DNA from: Acidobacteriota bacterium
GTDB taxonomy: Bacteria > Acidobacteriota > Terriglobia > Terriglobales > Acidobacteriaceae
Direction of reading: 5' to 3'
Length of the DNA: 28,588 nt
Assembly: GCA_021799405.1 (NCBI GenBank)
Contig: JAJZAL010000039.1
Span: 1-28,588 of the forward strand
Of this stretch, positions 23,820 through 28,588 are shown piece after piece. Each line of letters opens with the position of its first letter. The stretch's first letter is position 1. Made by a program: the position numbers and the translations under genes. A model generated the notes under the pieces. That model searched no databases. It saw only the letters and a list, made by a program, of their open reading frames with translations, and was not told the DNA's origin.

Positions 23820-24932
23820 ATGAAAATCGCCAAGCTTGAGCCCTTCATTCTGCATGCGCCGGTTACGCGCCAAGGAATCGCTGACAGCACGCACCGCCTG
23901 ACCCACTGGGGCGCGCCGGGCGTGGCCATCCATGCCGACAACGGCCTGGTGGGCTATGGATTCTCCGGCACGCACGCGCATCTGCCCACGGACCGTCTCA
24001 TCGTGGATTGCATCCTGCACAGCTTTGGTCCATTGCTCATCGGCGAGGATCCGCGTGAAGTGCTGGCCCTTTGGGAAAGGCTGTATAAGCAGGCCGAGAT
24101 CTACTGGGTAGGACGCGCCGGCATCACCCACCTGGCGCTGGGCGCGATCGACATTGCGCTGTGGGATTTGAAGGCCAAGGAAGCGGGGCTTCCCCTCTGG
24201 AAGCTGCTTGGCGGCTCGGCGGCCAAGAACGTGGAGGCGTACAACACCGACGGCGGATGGCTGAACTGGCCGCTCGAAACCGTTGTCTCCGATTGCAGGA
24301 GGCTGGTCGAAGAGGAGGGCTATCGCGCGGTGAAGCTCAAGGTTGGTGGCGCAAATCCGGGCGAGGATCTGCGCCGCGTGGAAGCTGTACGCAAGGCGCT
24401 GGGGCCGGAAATTCGCATCATGACCGACGCCAACGGCCGCTGGAGCCTGCCCCAGGCCATCCAGACCGCCGGCAGGCTGGTGGACTTCGATATCACCTGG
24501 ATCGAGGAGCCGATTTTTTTCGACGATGTGGAAGGCCATCGCCGGCTGGCCGAGACAATTCGAACACCGATTGCGCTGGGCGAGCAGTTGTACATGGCCA
24601 CACAGTTCCGTGACTTCATGCACGCCGGCGCCGTTCATTATGTACAGCCAGACGTGACGCGCCTGGCGGGAATCACCGAGTTCTGGCGAGTAGCAGATTT
24701 GGCTCACTGCTACAGCCTGCCCGTCGCGCCCCACGTCGGCGACATGTGCCAGGTCCATCAGCATCTTTGCTTTGCCCATCCCGCCTGTTCACTGCTCGAG
24801 TACATCCCCTGGCTGCGCGACTGGATGGAAAACCCGGCCAGGATTGAAGCCGGCTTTTACGTAGCTCCCGATGCTCCGGGCGCGGGAACGACTCCAATCT
24901 CCAAGGCGCTGCACGAGATCAACAAGGCATGA
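23820..24932 (+). CDS. Enolase-superfamily enzyme, mandelate racemase/muconate lactonizing type
   Basis: This 370-residue cytosolic enzyme has an N-terminal capping domain (1-125) and a TIM barrel. Metal ligands are D203 (MTDANGRW), E229 (WIEEP) and E255 (LGEQ). The base pair is K172/K174 (VKLKVGG) on one face and H305 (APHVG) with D278 (QPDVTR) on the other: the Lys plus His-Asp arrangement of the mandelate-racemase subgroup. Most such enzymes dehydrate acid sugars (for example galactarate, gluconate or rhamnonate). Its presence downstream of uronate-type lyases and a sugar permease favours an acid-sugar dehydratase, but the substrate is not determined. No ribosome site is clear before the ATG at 23820; a TTG eight codons earlier is a weaker option. 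Confidence 0.9.
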   Translation: MKIAKLEPFILHAPVTRQGIADSTHRLTHWGAPGVAIHADNGLVGYGFSGTHAHLPTDRLIVDCILHSFGPLLIGEDPREVLALWERLYKQAEIYWVGRAGITHLALGAIDIALWDLKAKEAGLPLWKLLGGSAAKNVEAYNTDGGWLNWPLETVVSDCRRLVEEEGYRAVKLKVGGANPGEDLRRVEAVRKALGPEIRIMTDANGRWSLPQAIQTAGRLVDFDITWIEEPIFFDDVEGHRRLAETIRTPIALGEQLYMATQFRDFMHAGAVHYVQPDVTRLAGITEFWRVADLAHCYSLPVAPHVGDMCQVHQHLCFAHPACSLLEYIPWLRDWMENPARIEAGFYVAPDAPGAGTTPISKALHEINKA

Positions 24933-25337
24933 AGCGGACGCGTTGATTCAACTTGGGGATCTTTCGGCGCAGATTTCCCGATCACCGCTTGGGGTGACAG
25001 GAGTCACAGACCGCGAGTGCATTTAGCGCTTTCCTGAACTTGCATTCGATGCGATAAGAATGCTCGAAGGTGAACCCTTGGCCGTTTCAGGCCAAAACCC
25101 GCTGGGGTTCGTGTGGCAGCGGGCGCTTCCCGTTGTTCATTCATCCAAGTGTATCTTCCTGAGCAAGTGGAGAAATGCCCTGCCGCGGGTATGTTTCGGC
25201 CCGCGCGGTTACTCGTTCGCGTCTGCCCTCACTGGCGCCGTGCCACCGGACCGCGATGTCGAAGATGGGGCTCGCCTTCTACGATCAACATTCTCGATGG
25301 GAGAACCGCAATCGCGGATTATCCCAAGGGAGGTTCT
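24933..25337. other. Intergenic region before the BON lipoprotein gene
   Basis: This 405-base gap contains a GTTGATTCAAC palindrome (24941-24951), a phased array of CRP-type half-sites, and a small hairpin TTGGCC/GGCCAA (25078-25083 with 25090-25095). Frames crossing it into the next gene have no recognisable features, and the downstream ATG has its own strong ribosome site, so I annotate no gene here. Confidence 0.5.
24982..25008. promoter_or_regulatory. Phased CRP-type half-site array upstream of the BON lipoprotein
   Basis: Half-sites TCACC (24982), GGTGA (24993) and TCACA (25004) are spaced exactly 11 bp apart, reproducing the phase and the GGTGA variant of the usp array. The GGTGA-N6-TCACA dyad differs from the perfect palindrome by one base. 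It is 329 nt from the next start, so the target gene is uncertain. Confidence 0.5.
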
Positions 25338-26372
25338 ATGAAGACCAGGAGATTGTCAATTATTGGCGCAACGCTGCTGGCCGCTTGCATGTTGGTCTCC
25401 TGTTCACGCGCACGCACTGATGTGGAGATCACCACGGACGTCCAGGCAAAAATCCATCAGCAGGCGGCGCTTACCGCGGCGCCTATCAACGTCCAGGCCA
25501 ATAGCGGAGTGGTTGTGCTCTCCGGGAACGTTGCTTCGGATGATGCGCGCAACGCGGCAGAGAAAGTGGCGAAGCAAGTAAAGGGCGTGAAAGGCGTGAT
25601 CAACAATTTGCAGGTGGTGACGGCCTCCGCAGCTCCGGCGCCGGCTCCTTCGGTTGCTGAAGCTCCAATGCCCAAGCCAGGGCCCAGCGCGGCCAAAGGC
25701 CCGATGCACGCCAAAACGTTGGCTCCGGCGATTCCAGCTCCCGTCGCCGCTGCACCGGCTGCGCAGCCCCAGCCCGCCGCGCCTCCGGCTCAGGCTGCTG
25801 CTCCCGTCCCGGCCCAGCCGGCAGTGAGTCACGTCATCATTCCGCAGGGAACCCGCTTAACTGTCCGGCTCATTGATCCAGTCGATACCGAGAAGCACAA
25901 GGCAGGCGATTCGTTCCGTGTTTCGCTGGATGCGCCTGTCGTGATTCAGAACAAGACCGTGATTCCGAAGAATGCAGACGCCACAGCGCGGCTCGTCTCC
26001 GCGAAGAGCGCCGGACACTTTACCGGAACATCAGAAGTCGTGCTCGTGCTCGCCACAATTACGGTTGGCGGCAAGTCCTATGACCTGCAGACAGGGCAAT
26101 TCACGAAGCAAAGCGCATCTCGCGGCAAGCGAAGCGCCGCTGTCATTGGCGGTGGCGCCGTCGCGGGAGCCGTGATCGGGGCCATTGCCGGCGGAGGCAA
26201 AGGAGCAGCGATTGGGGCCGCGGCGGGCGCGGGCGCGGGTACCGGCGTACAGGCAGCAACAAAGGGCCCGCAGATCAAGTTGCCTTCTGAAACGCTCCTG
26301 GAGTTTCAGTTGACGGCTCCCGTCACGGTGACTCCTGCCAGTGAAGCGATTGAGTCGGAGACTACCGGGTAG
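25338..26372 (+). CDS. BON-domain lipoprotein with glycine-zipper segment
   Basis: The 344-residue product has a lipoprotein signal with two possible lipoboxes (LAAC ending C17; LVSC ending C22). A BON domain follows (about 24-94: [52 protein letters not shown]), a phospholipid-associated fold of envelope proteins. After an Ala/Pro-rich linker (96-163), a second domain (165-255) starts [26 protein letters not shown], like the secreted protein at 22686. A glycine-zipper stretch (268-305, repeats of GAxxGAxAGxG type) could insert into a membrane. AGGGAGG precedes the ATG. The M48 protease gene begins 54 nt after the stop and is likely co-transcribed. Pairing of BON lipoprotein and M48 protease recalls envelope-integrity modules. 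Confidence 0.88.
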   Translation: MKTRRLSIIGATLLAACMLVSCSRARTDVEITTDVQAKIHQQAALTAAPINVQANSGVVVLSGNVASDDARNAAEKVAKQVKGVKGVINNLQVVTASAAPAPAPSVAEAPMPKPGPSAAKGPMHAKTLAPAIPAPVAAAPAAQPQPAAPPAQAAAPVPAQPAVSHVIIPQGTRLTVRLIDPVDTEKHKAGDSFRVSLDAPVVIQNKTVIPKNADATARLVSAKSAGHFTGTSEVVLVLATITVGGKSYDLQTGQFTKQSASRGKRSAAVIGGGAVAGAVIGAIAGGGKGAAIGAAAGAGAGTGVQAATKGPQIKLPSETLLEFQLTAPVTVTPASEAIESETTG

Positions 26373-26426
26373 TTGGCATCGATGAATGGTGATGTCTCTC
26401 TCGATTCTGAGTATGGGAGGGCGCGC

Positions 26427-27917
26427 ATGGCATTTCCAATGAATCGACACGCTATCTTTACGATTGTTCTGGTCGCAATCTCTCTGCCTCTCGCACCGGC
26501 AGTTCCGTGCCAGACGCAGTCGAGCCTTCCGCAATTGCCCAACCCGGGGAGCACAAGCATCACTCGCCAACAGCAGCAGCAGATCGGATTTCAGGCAGCA
26601 GCCGAAGTGTATAAGCAGATGCCCCTCCTGCCGGACAGTAGTCCCGAAACTCAATATGTTCGCCAGCTTGGCCAGCGGCTCGTAGCGGTGATCCCCGCAG
26701 AATATTCATGGCCGTTCCAATTCCATGTGGTGGCGCAGAAGGAGATCAACGCCTTTGCGCTTCCAGGCGGAGAAATGTTCGTGAATCTGGGCACGATTAC
26801 CGCGGCAACCAACGAGGCGCAATTGGCCGGCGTCATGGCGCACGAAATGGCGCACGTTTACATGCAGCATTCGGCCAAGCAGATGCAGAAGGCCCAACTC
26901 ACCCAGGGACTGGCGGGCCTGGCCGGTGTCCTCCTGGGAAATAAAGGCGGAATGCTTGGATCGCTTGGGCAGACCGGCATCCAGGTGGGGGCTGGCATGG
27001 TGATGCTGAAGTACTCGAGGAGCGATGAGGCTCAAGCGGACGAGGTTGGAACGATCATCCTTTATCGAGCCGGTTATAACCCTCAGGCTCTGGCAGATTT
27101 CTTCAAGCAACTCCAGGCGCAGGGCGGCACAGGGCCACAGTTCCTGAGCGATCATCCCAACCCGGGCAACCGGGAGGCTGCCATCCAAAAGGAGATCCAG
27201 AGATGGCCGCCTGTGACCTATCGGACCGATAGCGCCGCATTTACGGCGGCGCGCCAGCAGGCAACCAGCGCGAAGGTCTATACGGCCGATGAAATTGCCA
27301 AAGGAGCAAAGACAGGCCAGTGGAGCGCTTTGAACAAGAGGAATGGCGCGGTCCTTAAGCCGCCGCCCGGACTCGCCGCCTCCGCAACAACGGAATCGAA
27401 ATCTGGCGCCGTTGCCTGGAATGCCGTAGCGCCAAGCTCCAATTTTGTGTTGGCCGATCTCGGTCTGGTGAGGATGGTGCATCCGGAGAATTGGGTTGTG
27501 ATTGCTCCGCAGCAACAGGGGCAATCCATCACGATCGCGCCGCGTGCCGGAGTTGTGGGCAGCGGGATCGGCTACGGAGTCGTGGTCAATGGCGTTTCTC
27601 CACGCGGCAAGACAGCATCGATCGATCAGGTCACGGATGATATTGTGCGCAGTTTGCAGAGCGGCGGAGGCGACCTGCAACCGGTTGGCGCAGCCGCTGA
27701 GATCAAGGTTGCCGGTGTTCGCGGGAGGTCGGTCAATATGCAATCGACGTCGCCATTCCCGAATGCGAAAGGTCAATCGCAAAAGGAAAGGGACTGGCTG
27801 GTGACGGTTCCCCGGTCGGATGGGGCGGTGATCTTCCTTGTCTTTGTCGCTCCGGAATCTGACTATGGGCGCCTGAGCCCTTCCTTTCAGAGGATGCTCA
27901 GGAGTGTGCAGTTTTAG
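26427..27917 (+). CDS. M48 family exported zinc metalloprotease with C-terminal extra domain
   Basis: This 496-residue exported protease has a signal peptide (1-29). The M48 domain (about 45-260) carries zinc motif HEMAH (139-143), the third ligand E201 in SDEAQADEVG, and the downstream SDHPNPGNREAAIQ typical of BepA/LoiP-like periplasmic M48 enzymes. It has no TPR repeats. Instead a C-terminal domain of about 160 residues (336-496) starts LVRMVHPENWVVIAP and ends PSFQRMLRSVQF, resembling a PsbP-like fold; that assignment is tentative. Such proteases remove misassembled outer-membrane proteins. The ATG at 26427 was chosen because GGGAGG lies six bases upstream and it opens the signal peptide. 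Earlier in-frame starts at 26373 and 26382 lack this. It follows the BON lipoprotein gene in the same direction. Confidence 0.9.
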   Translation: MAFPMNRHAIFTIVLVAISLPLAPAVPCQTQSSLPQLPNPGSTSITRQQQQQIGFQAAAEVYKQMPLLPDSSPETQYVRQLGQRLVAVIPAEYSWPFQFHVVAQKEINAFALPGGEMFVNLGTITAATNEAQLAGVMAHEMAHVYMQHSAKQMQKAQLTQGLAGLAGVLLGNKGGMLGSLGQTGIQVGAGMVMLKYSRSDEAQADEVGTIILYRAGYNPQALADFFKQLQAQGGTGPQFLSDHPNPGNREAAIQKEIQRWPPVTYRTDSAAFTAARQQATSAKVYTADEIAKGAKTGQWSALNKRNGAVLKPPPGLAASATTESKSGAVAWNAVAPSSNFVLADLGLVRMVHPENWVVIAPQQQGQSITIAPRAGVVGSGIGYGVVVNGVSPRGKTASIDQVTDDIVRSLQSGGGDLQPVGAAAEIKVAGVRGRSVNMQSTSPFPNAKGQSQKERDWLVTVPRSDGAVIFLVFVAPESDYGRLSPSFQRMLRSVQF

Positions 27918-27976
27918 CAGCACGATGCCATCAGAATCCGGCTGCATTGGTTTATTGGCTTCGGCCAGCCAAAAGC

Positions 27977-28010
27977 ACAAAAGCCATCCGCGGTGGCGGA
28001 TGGCTTTTGT
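27977..28010. terminator. Bidirectional terminator between the M48 gene and the rRNA operon
   Basis: A perfect 15-bp stem, ACAAAAGCCATCCGC (27977-27991) with GCGGATGGCTTTTGT (27996-28010), has a 4-nt loop GGTG. On either strand the stem's distal arm ends in GGCTTTTGT, giving a T-run in both directions. It would terminate the M48 transcript and, from the other side, the rRNA operon whose 5S gene ends 12 nt away. Confidence 0.9.
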
Positions 28011-28021
28011 CTCGTAATTAA

Positions 28022-28138
<117 letters not shown>

Positions 28139-28417
28139 AATTGAGGCGTTTTGAAAGCCTGATGCACTTTGCACCAGAAGCTTTCAGCCAAAATCCTGAG
28201 CGCGTCAGCGCGGAAAAATCTCGGCTCGCCTTTAATCTTGAGGGCGCTTGGCGGGTGGTTGCCCGCAGCATCACCGTGGCGTCTGCGTAGTCCCGGATGG
28301 TTTCTCCCGGGCCGGGCAGGAACACGGCTGCAATCTGGCGCCGCACTTACGGCAACGAAATTGATTGGAACTACAAGGCTTGAAGAATGTCCGCTAACTG
28401 CGCGGAGTTAATTCTAT
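28139..28417 (-). other. 23S-5S internal transcribed spacer
   Basis: These roughly 280 bases hold no tRNA gene (no TPsiC-arm or acceptor pairing seen on either strand). A structured element pairs TGAAAGC (28152-28158) with GCTTTCA (28180-28186), enclosing a second 8-bp stem with one mismatch. It is close to the 5S 5' end and probably serves processing. A short TAACT/AGTTA stem lies next to the 23S 3' end. The spacer is long for a tRNA-less 23S-5S gap. Confidence 0.7.
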
Positions 28418-28588
28418 GGACAAGCCGAACGGGCGATTAGTACTGGTAAGCTACACGCATTACTGCGCTTCCACACCCAGCCTATCAACCAGGTCGTCTT
28501 CCTGGGCCCTTCAGGGAGATCTCATCTTGGGGCGTGCTTCCCGCTTATATGCATTCAGCGGTTATCACAACCGAACTTCGCTACCCAG
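28418..28588 (-). rRNA. rrl: 23S ribosomal RNA, 3' end (partial)
   Basis: The minus strand reads like the last 170 nt of bacterial 23S rRNA: CTGGGTAGCGAAGTTCGG, GGATAACCGCTGAA-like text, GCGGGAAGCACGCCCC, GAAGACGACCTGGTTGATAGG, GTGGAAGCGCAGTAATG and CAGTACTAATCGCCCG in the expected order. The rest of the gene lies beyond the window edge. The 3' end is approximate. Confidence 0.95.

Noticed and set aside
25060..25341. Short frames between the enolase-superfamily and BON genes
   Set aside because: No family signature. The downstream gene has its own ribosome site and lipoprotein signal, so an upstream extension or separate gene is unnecessary.

Overview
The window (about 60% G+C over most of its length) looks like a chromosomal segment of an acidobacterium, probably class Terriglobia. 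This is an inference from the gene mix: paralogous GH92 mannosidases, Ala/Pro-rich secreted proteins with an 'IPxG...GD' domain, a Cys-rich Crp/Fnr protein and tandem-domain universal stress proteins. All family calls come from reading motifs in the translations; no database search was run.

Layout. (1) 1-650: a lower-GC edge with a truncated DUF3800-like gene, several palindromes and an A-rich repeat. (2) 648-10095: glycan genes (GH92 alpha-mannosidase, alginate-lyase-like PL5 protein, second GH92) enclosing an envelope-proteolysis pair (M50 site-2 protease and HtrA/DegQ protease, the latter behind a 10-codon overlapping mini-ORF). (3) 10314-14240: a stress/signalling island with two tandem-USP proteins at its ends, a stand-alone cyclic-nucleotide-binding-fold protein and a full-length Crp/Fnr regulator between them. 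Both usp genes are preceded by perfect TGTGA-N6-TCACA palindromes. (4) 14528-18165: a Tat-exported heparinase II/III-like protein, then convergent two-component genes (NarL-type regulator, receiver-Hpt protein). (5) 18254-24932: GH20 beta-hexosaminidase-like protein, a sugar-porter MFS permease with an unusual extracytoplasmic insertion, a secreted protein of unknown function, and an enolase-superfamily sugar-acid dehydratase-like enzyme. (6) 25338-27917: a BON-domain lipoprotein and an M48 metalloprotease. (7) 28022-28588: 5S rRNA and the 3' end of 23S rRNA on the minus strand, with a perfect 15-bp-stem terminator separating them from the M48 gene.

How it may work together. The hydrolases and lyases are exported (Sec or Tat signals), and could strip mannose, N-acetylhexosamine and uronic-acid residues from external glycans. 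The MFS permease would import sugars, and the enolase-superfamily enzyme could dehydrate an acid sugar. No TonB-dependent receptor or SusD-like gene is present, so this is not a classical Bacteroidetes-type locus. The most striking regulatory signal is a set of half-sites spaced exactly 11 bp apart (TGTGA/GGTGA alternating with TCACA/TCACC) at three intergenic places. The local Crp/Fnr protein carries the CRP-type R-E-x3-R recognition residues expected to read such half-sites, plus an FNR-like N-terminal cysteine cluster. I propose a local stress regulon, possibly redox- or oxygen-responsive.
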